DNA from: Alphaproteobacteria bacterium UBA6324
GTDB taxonomy: Bacteria; Pseudomonadota; Alphaproteobacteria; CAAGCB01; CAG-977
Direction: 5' to 3'
Assembly (NCBI GenBank): GCA_002439085.1
Contig: DJSW01000029.1
Coordinates: 1-64,000 of the forward strand
DNA: 64,000 bases
Made by a program: the position numbers and the translations under genes
Shown: positions 25,814 through 34,039 of the stretch, piece after piece
Position numbering within the stretch: position 1 is the first letter of the stretch
Layout of the letters: every line of letters starts with the position of its first letter
The notes under the pieces: model-generated
What the model saw: only the letters and a program-made list of their open reading frames with translations
What the model was told of the DNA's origin: nothing
The model's database searches: none

Positions 25814-27607
25814 TCATCCTCCCGCCACGACGGGCATCAAAGAAAATATCAGCAAAAACAGGCCGGCCGCGAACCAAATCAAAAAAACGGACGGCTGTTC
25901 CGAATGGAATTTCTGCGACCGTTCGGCCGCTTTTTGAAACATCTTGGGCAGTTTTTCGGTCAGCAGTTCGGCCGACGCGAAACGCCACGCGAATTCGGAC
26001 AAAGCCATGAACGGCCGGACGAAAACCGTTTCATAAAATCCTGCCAATCCGCCCCCCTGCCGGAAAAACGACACAACCGCCCCCGCGTTTTTCCCCGCGT
26101 GTTTTGAAAACAACCACAGCCCCGCCGGCAATCCGGCCGCGCCGGCCAGCATTAAAACCAGATCGGCGGGGGACGGCGTTTCCGCCGGATTCGGCAAAAT
26201 CGACCGCTCGAACACTTTGTTTTGGAAAAAGGACAGCAACAACAGCACCGCCAGCGGAATCATCTGCGTTTCGGGCGGGCGGAAAGCACCGGACGGCGCG
26301 AGGGTCGATTTGGATTCGCCCGTGAAAATCCGGCCGGTCAGACGGGCGATCGCGAACGCCGCCGCAAACAGCCCGATCGTCAGAAACGCGCCGGTCGCCG
26401 CGCCCTGCCGCCTTAAAACGGCGTGCATATCCCAAACGACCGCCGAATTGCCGATTTGCGGAAATCCGACACAGCACAGCCCCAGCAGAATCATCATCCA
26501 AAACAGCGCGGGCAGACGGCGTTTCAACCCGCCCATGCGCGACACGTCCTCTTCCCCGCGCAGGGCTTGCGTCACGATTCCGGCGCACAGGATCAGCCCC
26601 GTCATCGGCGTGATCAAAGCGATATAGGCGCAAAACGCGGCGTCCCTGCCGATCAATCCGAACGCGGTCAGGACAAAACCGAATTGCGCCATCAACAGCT
26701 GGCACAGCGCGATTTTGACATTCGTTTGCACCGCGGCCGTCAAAACCCCGCCCGCCGCCGTCAACGCGCCCCAAACGATAAATACGGTTCGCGCCGTTTG
26801 ATCGCTTTCGACAAACGGGAAAAAGACGTACAGCACATAAACGCCGACGCCGCCCAGCGCGGCCGGTGCGACGAACGCCAAAGCGGGAACGGAAATCCCC
26901 GCCGTCTGCGCGATCAAAATGTTCGCGCCGAACAAAAACAGCTTGGCCGACACGCCCGCCAGCACCAAAACGGCGAAAACAGCCGCGCCCGAATCCTTAA
27001 AAACGGTCAGGGATTCCGGCGCGAACGCCGCGACGGACAAATCCCCCGTCCGGTTCGCCAGCATAAAGCACGCGCACAGCAGCGGCACGTCGCACAGCGT
27101 GTGCCAGATCAGGAAACTCACCCCCGACCGGCGGACGGCCTGCTGTTCGTGAAACAGCATCAGCAGCATATAGGAAAACAGCGCGGACAAATCCCATCCG
27201 GCGAAAAACTGGAACATATTTTTCGCCCCGACGCCGATGATCAGGCACGATGTCAGCCCCAGCAGAAACACAACAAACCGGTTCATTTTTTCCGCCGGCA
27301 GGAAGTTTTTGGAATAAATCAGGCACATCAGCGCGGAAAAAACGATGAACACGGCCAGAAAGATTTCTGCCGTTTCCAAATGCAAACGCCAATCGTACAC
27401 TTTGCCGTCAAACCTCAAAAACGGCAGGATCGAAACGCTGTAGGTTTTGCCGTGGAAATGGTTTCTGAACGCCATGGAAACGATTTTCAGAAACGACACG
27501 CCGATCGACGCCGTGCCGATTTCCCACGCGAACGTGCGTTTTTTCAAAAACGCGGCGGCGAAAATGTAGCACGCGGCGAACAGCGGCAGCAAAACGGCGT
27601 AAAACAT
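25814..27607 (-). CDS. nuoL: Complex-I-like antiporter subunit L (divergent)
   Basis: This 597-residue membrane protein follows nuoK. The TM5 segment is FFAGWDLSALFSYMLL, with Asp where nearly all NuoL have Glu (GWEGVGLCSYLL). The TM7 Lys is present (SAKLFLFG), but the normal [24 protein letters not shown] stretch is replaced by ANILIAQTAGISVPALAFVAPAA. The long C-terminal extension of NuoL is shorter or altered. It is clearly homologous in topology and position, but proton transfer through it may be changed. Confidence 0.85.
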   Translation of the reverse strand: MFYAVLLPLFAACYIFAAAFLKKRTFAWEIGTASIGVSFLKIVSMAFRNHFHGKTYSVSILPFLRFDGKVYDWRLHLETAEIFLAVFIVFSALMCLIYSKNFLPAEKMNRFVVFLLGLTSCLIIGVGAKNMFQFFAGWDLSALFSYMLLMLFHEQQAVRRSGVSFLIWHTLCDVPLLCACFMLANRTGDLSVAAFAPESLTVFKDSGAAVFAVLVLAGVSAKLFLFGANILIAQTAGISVPALAFVAPAALGGVGVYVLYVFFPFVESDQTARTVFIVWGALTAAGGVLTAAVQTNVKIALCQLLMAQFGFVLTAFGLIGRDAAFCAYIALITPMTGLILCAGIVTQALRGEEDVSRMGGLKRRLPALFWMMILLGLCCVGFPQIGNSAVVWDMHAVLRRQGAATGAFLTIGLFAAAFAIARLTGRIFTGESKSTLAPSGAFRPPETQMIPLAVLLLLSFFQNKVFERSILPNPAETPSPADLVLMLAGAAGLPAGLWLFSKHAGKNAGAVVSFFRQGGGLAGFYETVFVRPFMALSEFAWRFASAELLTEKLPKMFQKAAERSQKFHSEQPSVFLIWFAAGLFLLIFSLMPVVAGG

Positions 27608-27608
27608 C

Positions 27609-27902
27609 CTATCGCCCCCCCTCTTGCGCGTTGTCGCGTTTTTTGAAATACAGCAGGAAAACCGCCAGCGTCGCGACGGTTTGCAAACCGGTCAGGCACG
27701 CCGTGAACAGCGCGAAAATCAATCCGGACGCGTCGTGAAACAGTGCGCTGCCCATCGAAAAATTGAACAGCGATCCCAAAAACACCAGCTGCGCCGCCGG
27801 CAACAGGCGCAGCAAATTCCCCCTGTGGCGCAAAACGCCCCACAACCCGCACAGCACCAGCAAAAAACCGACCGTCAAAATGACGGGAACGTCAACCGTC
27901 AT
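27609..27902 (-). CDS. nuoK: Complex-I-like subunit K (divergent)
   Basis: The 97 residues with three hydrophobic helices match NuoK size and position. Aligning to E. coli by eye, the two membrane glutamates (E36 in IGLEIMIN, E72 in AAEASIGLA) correspond here to Gln in PAAQLVFLG and GLQTVATLA. Both carboxylates that normally pass protons are therefore missing. It lies between nuoJ and nuoL with 1-base gaps. Confidence 0.85.
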   Translation of the reverse strand: MTVDVPVILTVGFLLVLCGLWGVLRHRGNLLRLLPAAQLVFLGSLFNFSMGSALFHDASGLIFALFTACLTGLQTVATLAVFLLYFKKRDNAQEGGR

Positions 27903-27903
27903 G

Positions 27904-28395
27904 TCAGCCGCCCTCCTTTTTTTTCACCAGCAAGGCGGACGCGCCGACCGCGCACGACAGGATCAGCACGGCGAAAACCAAAACGCACGAACCGTATCCG
28001 GTGTATAAAATATCCCCCAAAACCGGCAGGGAAAAGTCCGTCATCGTCCGTTCGCCGACTTTGTACGGTTTGAAAAACAGGTACGCCGTCTGCGCCGCGG
28101 CGGCGGCGAAGCAAATCAAAGCGGCCTTCGACTGTTTTTCCCAAACGGCTTTGCGCGCGTGACGGGCGTTGAACACGACCAGAACGAACATCAAAAACAC
28201 CAGCATGGACGCCACCGACATCGACAAAACGGCGAACCCGACGAAACCGGCGTTCAGCCCCGCCAAAATTCCGGCGACGGCCACAACCGCCTGCATATGA
28301 AACAAAACGGCGTAAAAAACGCTGGACGTTTTCACCGACATGAACGCCGCCCCCAAAACCAAAACGGCAAAGACATAAAACTCAACCGCGTACAT
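27904..28395 (-). CDS. nuoJ: Complex-I-like subunit J (divergent)
   Basis: ATG 28395 (MYAVEFYVFAVLVLG) follows GGGGCGGGACGG, and the longer frame overlaps all of nuoI and is rejected. The 163-residue membrane protein has the NuoJ layout (five helices). The third helix, GLNAGFVGFAVLSMSVASMLVFLMF, has no acidic residue and no Tyr where E. coli NuoJ has ALEIIVYAGA. It overlaps the end of nuoI by 14 bases. Confidence 0.85.
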   Translation of the reverse strand: MYAVEFYVFAVLVLGAAFMSVKTSSVFYAVLFHMQAVVAVAGILAGLNAGFVGFAVLSMSVASMLVFLMFVLVVFNARHARKAVWEKQSKAALICFAAAAAQTAYLFFKPYKVGERTMTDFSLPVLGDILYTGYGSCVLVFAVLILSCAVGASALLVKKKEGG

Positions 28396-28699
28396 CCGTC
28401 CCGCCCCTTTCAAACGACAAAGCCCTTTTCGGGCACGCTTCGACGCACAGACAGCAACAAACGCACCTGTCGGCCGCCGGAGAAAACACAAACCGTCCGT
28501 TTTCCGCCGCGGATCGAACCATCGCCGCGGCCGGACACACGGCTTTGCACAGCCCGCATCCCGCGCATTTTTCCGCATCGACGACGGGCGGCCGCAGGGA
28601 CGAAACGGCCTGTTCGCGGTCGCGCCCGATGAAACGTTTAAAAACGCGCCGCGCGGCGATCAGCAAAGCGCGTCCCGCGCCGGTGAAAGGAAAAATCAT
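28382..28699 (-). CDS. nuoI: Complex-I-like subunit I, two [4Fe-4S] ferredoxin (short)
   Basis: Only the last 105 residues of a longer open frame are the gene. ATG 28699 (MIFPFTGAGRALL) has GGAGGGGCGGG just upstream and overlaps the nuoH stop by 4 bases. The cluster-binding motifs are intact: CAGCGLCKAVCP at 45-56 and CVCCCLCVEACP at 79-90. It is shorter than the usual 160 or so residues, lacking much of the N-terminal membrane-proximal helix and the C-terminal tail. Confidence 0.9.
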   Translation of the reverse strand: MIFPFTGAGRALLIAARRVFKRFIGRDREQAVSSLRPPVVDAEKCAGCGLCKAVCPAAAMVRSAAENGRFVFSPAADRCVCCCLCVEACPKRALSFERGGTDVRG

Positions 28700-29709
28700 C
28701 CCGCCCCTCCTTGCCGCACGAAATACAAAACGACCGCCGTTCCCGCCAGCCACGCTAAAGCCAGCGGCAGGAACGCCTTGAAACACATATTCATCAACCG
28801 ATCCGTCCGCCACGCGGGCAGCGCGGTTTGCATCAACGTCAAAACGAACACGATCGCCGCCGTTTTTCCCCCCAGCCAAACAACCGCGGGAACGCCGTCT
28901 ATTCCGAAAACGGGCAGAGTTCCGCCCAAAAACAGAACGGCGCCGGACACAGCGCACAACAGGGTCAGCACATCTTCGCCGATTAAAAACAACAGATACG
29001 GGAATCCGCTGTATTCGGCGTAAACCCCGCCCGCCAAATCGCGTTCCGATTTCGGCGCGCCGAACGGTGCTTGCGCCGTCAACATCGCGACGCACAGCAG
29101 ATACAGGACAAACAACGGGAAATGAACGAACGCGAACCACGCCCCCGCCTGCGCTTGAATGATCCGGTACAAATCGCCCGTTCCCGCCGTCATCAGCACC
29201 GTCACGAAAACCGCGGCCAGTATCAGCTGACAGGCCAGCGACTGCGCGATCAGCCGCACCGCCCCGAAAAAACCGTAGCGCGTCGCCCCGCTCCACCCGC
29301 CGGCGATAAAGGCGTAGGTCGTGCATGACGCGACGAACGTCAGGTACAGCAACCCGAAATCGTAATGCGGCGATTCCCGCCCGTTGACCGGCAGAACGAA
29401 AAAGAAAAACAGCGCGAACACCAACGCGAACAACGGCGCGGCGATATACAGCTTTTTCCGCGCGCGTTGCGGAACGGCGTTCTTTTTCAACGCCGTCACG
29501 CACACCTGACGACAGATTTGAACCAATCCGCGCGACGGCCGCATTTCGACGGCGGCTGTGACTTTTTCACGCCCCCATCGCATGATCAAAGCGGCGGTCA
29601 GGATCAAAACGCACCACCCGAACGCGCGCGCCGAAAAAACGGCGGCCGGTATCAATTCCCGCAAAAAGGAAAGCGTTTCAACGGAAATCCTGTTTAAAAA
29701 GGCGTTCAT
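28696..29709 (-). CDS. nuoH: Complex-I-like subunit H (divergent)
   Basis: The 337-residue membrane subunit normally forms the quinone tunnel. GLLYLTFVASCTTYAFIAGGWSG and AEYSG are typical. However, the SYEV of TM5 is ACQL here (the Glu becomes Gln), ERRLLGLFQNRYGPNR near the start is not conserved, and PFDxPEAExEL is PFGAPKSERDL. It overlaps both nuoG (29706-29709) and nuoI by ATGA-type junctions. Confidence 0.87.
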   Translation of the reverse strand: MNAFLNRISVETLSFLRELIPAAVFSARAFGWCVLILTAALIMRWGREKVTAAVEMRPSRGLVQICRQVCVTALKKNAVPQRARKKLYIAAPLFALVFALFFFFVLPVNGRESPHYDFGLLYLTFVASCTTYAFIAGGWSGATRYGFFGAVRLIAQSLACQLILAAVFVTVLMTAGTGDLYRIIQAQAGAWFAFVHFPLFVLYLLCVAMLTAQAPFGAPKSERDLAGGVYAEYSGFPYLLFLIGEDVLTLLCAVSGAVLFLGGTLPVFGIDGVPAVVWLGGKTAAIVFVLTLMQTALPAWRTDRLMNMCFKAFLPLALAWLAGTAVVLYFVRQGGAG

Positions 29710-31418
29710 GTCCGCGCGTCCCCTTTCCCCGTTTCGATCAAGGTGTCGTCGATTTTCCCCGCCGTTCCGAACGGTATGTTTTCGGCGGAGTTTGTTTCGC
29801 CGCGCTTATAAAAAATAACGTTTTCGCCCCCCAGCCGGTCGCGTATTTCCGCCAAATCGTCGTAAGGCAGCGGCGCCGTCCCCAAAAATTCCGACAACGC
29901 GCGCGGGATTTTCCAGCTTTCGCGCGATTGGCCGACGGGCGGGGCAACGACAGCGGTGCTTTGCGCCGCGCCGCGCATATTGACATAGGTCGCCCGCTTT
30001 TCCATAAACGACAGCGACGGCAAAACGACATCCGCCGTCAACGCCGACGCCCCCGCGCAAATCCCCTGATAAACGACAAAAGCCCCGCCCGCATCCGCGC
30101 GGGTGAATCCGTCTTCGTCAACCAGATAAACGAAATCGAACGATCCGGCGGCGATTTCCGGTCGCAGCGGTTTTTCCGCGACCGCCCCCAGTTCCAGCGC
30201 GCCCGCCAGCCCCGTGTTCGTGTTCAAATAACCGTACCCGTTCCAATCGTCGCGGATGACGCCGTATTTTTCGCAAATCCGGTAAATCAGATCCATCAAA
30301 GCGGGCGCGTCCGCGCGGTTCAACACGCCGTCACCGACGACGAGCATCGGCTTTTTCGCGTTTTGCAGGGGGGACGTCCGATCCCCGTCCAGAATTTCAC
30401 GCAGCTCGCGCGGCTTTTTCCCAGCGACCGCGCAAAACGCCTCCGCCTTTTCCGCCATGCCGACAAACGCCGCGGGCATCGGGTTGCGGCGCAGGGCAAA
30501 CCCCGCCGGCGGACATTCCCGCAGCGGGTTCGTTCCGACGACCAGCAGGCCGTCCGCTTCGGCGATCCGGTCGAACGGCGTGTTGAACAGCCACGATTGC
30601 CGGCTGTTCAAATCCAGCCACAGCGGCCGCGTTCCGGCGTCAACGGCTTTCGCCCCGACCAGCCCCAGCAGATCCCTGACGGCCAAAACCGTTTCGCAAT
30701 CCGCGTACCGGCCGAACAAAGCGGCGATCCGTTCCGGCGCGGTCTGCCGCATTTTCGAAGCAATCGCGGCCAAAGCCTCCGTCCACGAACATTCGGTCAG
30801 CCGCCCGTCGATTTTCACATACGGCCTGTCCAGCCGGTTGCGGCGCAGCCCGTCGAAACAGTACCGCGCGGCGTCCGAAATCACGCCGCCGCCGCTCGCG
30901 CGGACGCGCGCGATCGAACCGTCCGCCGATTTTTCGATTTGAACGGGCGAACCGAAGCCGTCGGTCACGTCCACGCTGTCGATTTTAACGTCGCCGGCGT
31001 CCCTTTTCCCGTCCCGCGTGTCGATCAACGCCCCCGCGGGGCACAGGTCGGCCAGCGTCCCCGACAGCGGAAAGGGCGGGCAAGCCGCGGGCGGCATTCC
31101 GGATTGATCCGACACGCCCGCCTGTTTCAAAAAATCGACGCACCGCCCGCATTTGACGCATTTCTGCGCGCAAACCGCCACGTTTCCGGTCAAAGGTTCG
31201 CGTTTGCCGTCGAAAGCGACCGGCGGCAAAGCGGGACGGAACAGCGCGCAAACTTTCTGAATTTCGCAATTTCCGGCTTTGACGCACGCGGCGCAATCCG
31301 CAGGATGATTCGCCAGCAATTTTTCCGCGGCGCGACGGACGGCTTCGTGCCCCTGCGGCGTTTGCGCCAATTCGCTTTCCGGCGCGGCCAAAACATCGTT
31401 GATCGTCAGTTCGCTCAT
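29706..31418 (-). CDS. nuoG: Complex-I-like subunit G, lacking the N-terminal [2Fe-2S] domain
   Basis: The 570-residue protein begins about where the N5 cluster domain of a normal NuoG begins: NHPADCAACVKAGNC gives H-x3-C-x2-C-x5-C near residues 37-50, followed by KCVKCGRC and DLCPAGAL for the next [4Fe-4S] cluster. The usual first 80 or so residues, the [2Fe-2S] N1b ferredoxin domain, are absent. The upstream gene nuoD overlaps the start, so there is no room for them. The rest is the inactive molybdopterin-oxidoreductase-like fold. No extra N7-type Cys set was seen. With nuoE and nuoF missing, the usual NADH-to-N1b entry path does not exist here. Confidence 0.9.
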   Translation of the reverse strand: MSELTINDVLAAPESELAQTPQGHEAVRRAAEKLLANHPADCAACVKAGNCEIQKVCALFRPALPPVAFDGKREPLTGNVAVCAQKCVKCGRCVDFLKQAGVSDQSGMPPAACPPFPLSGTLADLCPAGALIDTRDGKRDAGDVKIDSVDVTDGFGSPVQIEKSADGSIARVRASGGGVISDAARYCFDGLRRNRLDRPYVKIDGRLTECSWTEALAAIASKMRQTAPERIAALFGRYADCETVLAVRDLLGLVGAKAVDAGTRPLWLDLNSRQSWLFNTPFDRIAEADGLLVVGTNPLRECPPAGFALRRNPMPAAFVGMAEKAEAFCAVAGKKPRELREILDGDRTSPLQNAKKPMLVVGDGVLNRADAPALMDLIYRICEKYGVIRDDWNGYGYLNTNTGLAGALELGAVAEKPLRPEIAAGSFDFVYLVDEDGFTRADAGGAFVVYQGICAGASALTADVVLPSLSFMEKRATYVNMRGAAQSTAVVAPPVGQSRESWKIPRALSEFLGTAPLPYDDLAEIRDRLGGENVIFYKRGETNSAENIPFGTAGKIDDTLIETGKGDART

Positions 31419-32575
31419 CGGTCAACCTCCGTCGTTTGAACGGCCAAAGACCCCAGTATGACGCGAACGTCGGCCAAATCGCACCCCTCCGTCAACCTAT
31501 TCAACGCCTGCATCACTGGAAATCCCGCCGAACGGAAACGGCACCTGTACGGCCGCGCCCCGCCGTCGGAAACCAGAAACACCCCGAATTCGCCCGACGG
31601 CGATTCCGTCGCGGCGTAAACTTCGCCGGCCGGCGTTCGCATCCCGTTGCCGTACAGTTCGAACCGGCGGGAAAGTTCCGTCAAACCGCCGTCCGTCCCG
31701 ACATCGAAATCGGGATTGACCACTTCGCCCGCGGGCAGATGTTCCGACACATAACGGATGATCGTCATCGACTGATAAATTTCAAACAGGCGCAGCAAAT
31801 AACGGGCGTAGCAATCCCCCTGCGTTTTCAACGGGACTTCAAACGGAACGACGGCGTAGGCTTCGTAGGGTTCCTTTTTCCGGATATCCCAATCGACGCC
31901 GCACGCGCGCAGGTTTACGCCGGAAAATCCGGCGGCCAAAGCGTCCGCGGCGTCAATGACGCCGACCCCGACCGTGCGGGATTTGAAAACCGCGTTTTCC
32001 GTCAGCAGATCCTCGATTTCCGACAAAACGGGCGGCAATTCCCGCGTCAGCCATTGAAACAGCATCTCCGGCGTTTGCGGCGCGACATCGTTCGCGATTC
32101 CGCCTGCGCGGATGAACACGGCCGCCGGACACCCCCGACAAATCACGTTCAGCATCGCGCCGATCCGTTCCGACGCCCGACGCGCCAAAGGTTCGACGAC
32201 ATCCGTTCCCGTATCCGCCGCCAAATTTGCCGTCGCCCGCAAATGCGACAGAATCCGCCCCGTTTCCGCCAAAATCATCCGGACGGCGACCGCGCGTTCC
32301 GGCACTGTCGCGCCCGTCAGCCTTTCCGCCGCCAACGCGTAGGCGTGCGCGCAGGAAAACGGCGCGGAACGGTTCAGCTTGTCCGCCAGAACCAACCCCT
32401 GTAGCAGGGTCTTTCCCTCCGCCAGTTTTTCAACGCCGCGATGGGAAAAACCGATGTGCGGATCAATGCGGCGCACTTTTTCCCCGTCCAGCTGCGCGAC
32501 CAGCCGGCACATTCCGATCCCCGCGGACGGTTCGGGCGCGATGTTGGCGAACGACACGCTTTGCCACGGGATCAT
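31415..32575 (-). CDS. nuoD: Complex-I-like 49-kDa subunit D (divergent quinone site)
   Basis: The 386-residue protein is homologous to NuoD throughout: QLDGEKVRRIDPHIGFSHRGVEKLAEGKTLLQG, HAYALAAERLTG, and a C-terminal ADVRVILGSLAVQTTEVDR. The quinone-site loop GPQHPAAHG, with its essential His, is APEPSAGIG here, and the RLDYVS segment with its Asp is KLNRSAPFS. No [NiFe] ligands are present. It overlaps nuoC and nuoG by 4 bases each. The subunit is separate, not an NuoCD fusion. Confidence 0.9.
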   Translation of the reverse strand: MIPWQSVSFANIAPEPSAGIGMCRLVAQLDGEKVRRIDPHIGFSHRGVEKLAEGKTLLQGLVLADKLNRSAPFSCAHAYALAAERLTGATVPERAVAVRMILAETGRILSHLRATANLAADTGTDVVEPLARRASERIGAMLNVICRGCPAAVFIRAGGIANDVAPQTPEMLFQWLTRELPPVLSEIEDLLTENAVFKSRTVGVGVIDAADALAAGFSGVNLRACGVDWDIRKKEPYEAYAVVPFEVPLKTQGDCYARYLLRLFEIYQSMTIIRYVSEHLPAGEVVNPDFDVGTDGGLTELSRRFELYGNGMRTPAGEVYAATESPSGEFGVFLVSDGGARPYRCRFRSAGFPVMQALNRLTEGCDLADVRVILGSLAVQTTEVDR

Positions 32576-33150
32576 GCGTCCCTCCGGTTCAAATCGACGC
32601 CGAACAAAACGGCTTGACGCCCGTCGTCGCGTTTTTGACGGACGAAGCGGCCTTTGGATTCGTCGAAAACCAGCCTGTCCGCCGGACGCGCGTCCTTGCG
32701 CAAAGGGTGGCCGGACATATCGTCGGGCAGCAAAAGCCGGCGCATATCGGGGTGGTTTTCAAACGCGACGCCGAACATTTCCCACATTTCGCGTTCGTAC
32801 CACGCGGCGTTCGGAAAAACGGGACAGGCCGAGGCGACGGCGACATCCTCTTGCGTCGCGCAGACCAACCGCAACCGCCGTTTCATCAGCGGGCTGAGCA
32901 AAAAATAATTCAGTTCAAAGCAATCCGGCCGATCGGGATAATGCACGCAGCACGCGTCCGTCAGCTGCGTGAAACGGCAGGCCGGATCGTCGCGCAAAAA
33001 ACGCATCACGCGCAAAACGGCCGCCCGCATCACGCGCAGCACCGTCATGCCGGAAAAAACGCCGACATCGCCGATGTCCTGCCGCGCGAAATGCAAACGG
33101 ACGTATCGGGCGAACTCCTCTTGCGATTTAAACAGCGCGTCCATGCTCAC
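32572..33150 (-). CDS. nuoC: Complex-I-like 30-kDa subunit C
   Basis: The 192-residue peripheral subunit has the family segments FTQLTDACCVHYPDRP, NAAWYEREMWEMFGVAFENHPDMRRLLLPDDMSGHPLRKD. The last is the conserved 30-kDa signature. It overlaps nuoB by 4 bases and nuoD by 4 bases. Confidence 0.93.
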   Translation of the reverse strand: MSMDALFKSQEEFARYVRLHFARQDIGDVGVFSGMTVLRVMRAAVLRVMRFLRDDPACRFTQLTDACCVHYPDRPDCFELNYFLLSPLMKRRLRLVCATQEDVAVASACPVFPNAAWYEREMWEMFGVAFENHPDMRRLLLPDDMSGHPLRKDARPADRLVFDESKGRFVRQKRDDGRQAVLFGVDLNRRDA

Positions 33151-33608
33151 CCCTCTTTGATTTCACGGCGGATCAGGGCGCGCAAACGGCCGATTCCGTC
33201 AATCAAAGCGGCCGCGTCGGGCGGGCATCCCGTCACGCAAACATCCACGGGAACGATATCCGCCGCCCGCGTCACGGCGTAGGAATCGCCGAACACCCCG
33301 CCGGTGATCGCGCAGTTGCCGAAAGCGATCACATATTTCGGCGCGGGCATCTGGTCGTACAGGCGGCGCACGACCGGCGCGGCCTTTTCCGTCACCGCGC
33401 CCGCAACCAACAGCACATCGGCGTGGTGCGGGTTGAACACGGGCGTTTTGCCGGATCGAACCAGCGGTGCAAAACACGAACAGCACCCCGTCGCCGCGGC
33501 CAGAACGGCGTCGGGGTCGGAACACGCCGCCGCGGCCAAAGCTTTGAACGCGACGGCCGCGAACCCGTGTTCGCGCAGGCAATCCGTCCAACCGCCGCTC
33601 ATTCCCAT
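33147..33608 (-). CDS. nuoB: Complex-I-like subunit B, N2 cluster
   Basis: The 153-residue protein keeps the four Cys of the terminal N2 [4Fe-4S] cluster: TGCCSCFAP (tandem Cys), GNCAITGG, and TGCPPDAAAL. ATG 33608 has GGGG 7 bases upstream, and ATG 33602, overlapping the nuoA stop as ATGA, is the alternative. The tandem-Cys environment differs from the usual ACCAIEMM. Confidence 0.92.
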   Translation of the reverse strand: MGMSGGWTDCLREHGFAAVAFKALAAAACSDPDAVLAAATGCCSCFAPLVRSGKTPVFNPHHADVLLVAGAVTEKAAPVVRRLYDQMPAPKYVIAFGNCAITGGVFGDSYAVTRAADIVPVDVCVTGCPPDAAALIDGIGRLRALIRREIKEG

Positions 33609-33979
33609 TCCAGCGCCCCTTTTTTATATTCGTAAAAATAGCCGACGCCCCACAACCCGACAACGGCCAAAGCGGTGAAAATCTCCGCGCCGCCGGACAA
33701 ATGCGGCGACATCGCCCACGGCAGCAGCAATAAAAACTCGGCGTTGAACAAAACAAACAGCAGGGCGATGAACGCAAACCGCGCGGGAAATCGTCCGGCG
33801 CCGTCCGACAAAATATGAAAACCGCCCGCATAGCCGTCGTTTTCAACCGTAACGGCCGACCGTTTGCGAAACACAAAACCGGTCAGCCGCGCGGCGATTT
33901 TCAACGCAACCAGACCGGCCAGCAAAGCGGCCGTAAAAAAAATCAGAAAATAAAAGTAAGCGTGCGTCATGTTTTCCAT
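33599..33979 (-). CDS. nuoA: Complex-I-like subunit A (divergent)
   Basis: This small three-helix membrane protein is the first gene of the nuo operon. The loop motif YECG/FES appears as GYAGG (the Glu is lost) and FDVE appears as FNAE (Asp to Asn, Glu kept), followed by the typical FLLLLPWA. The start is uncertain between ATG 33979 and ATG 33970. The GTG at 34003 lacks support. The gene starts 60 bp after the end of the 113-residue gene upstream, which may share its transcript. Confidence 0.85.
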   Translation of the reverse strand: MENMTHAYFYFLIFFTAALLAGLVALKIAARLTGFVFRKRSAVTVENDGYAGGFHILSDGAGRFPARFAFIALLFVLFNAEFLLLLPWAMSPHLSGGAEIFTALAVVGLWGVGYFYEYKKGALEWE

Positions 33980-34039
33980 AAGAATACGGTTTACACCAAA
34001 CACGCCGTCAGATCAACGCCGACCGGACGCAGTGCCGCG

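Noticed and set aside
28382..29503. A 373-residue reading of the nuoI frame
   Set aside because: The first 268 residues lie on top of nuoH and are low-complexity Arg/Val. Only the last 105 residues carry the ferredoxin motifs and have a ribosome-binding site.
31415..32575. NuoD as the large subunit of a group 4 [NiFe] hydrogenase
   Set aside because: The N- and C-terminal CxxC pairs that bind nickel are absent, and the gene order is that of complex I.
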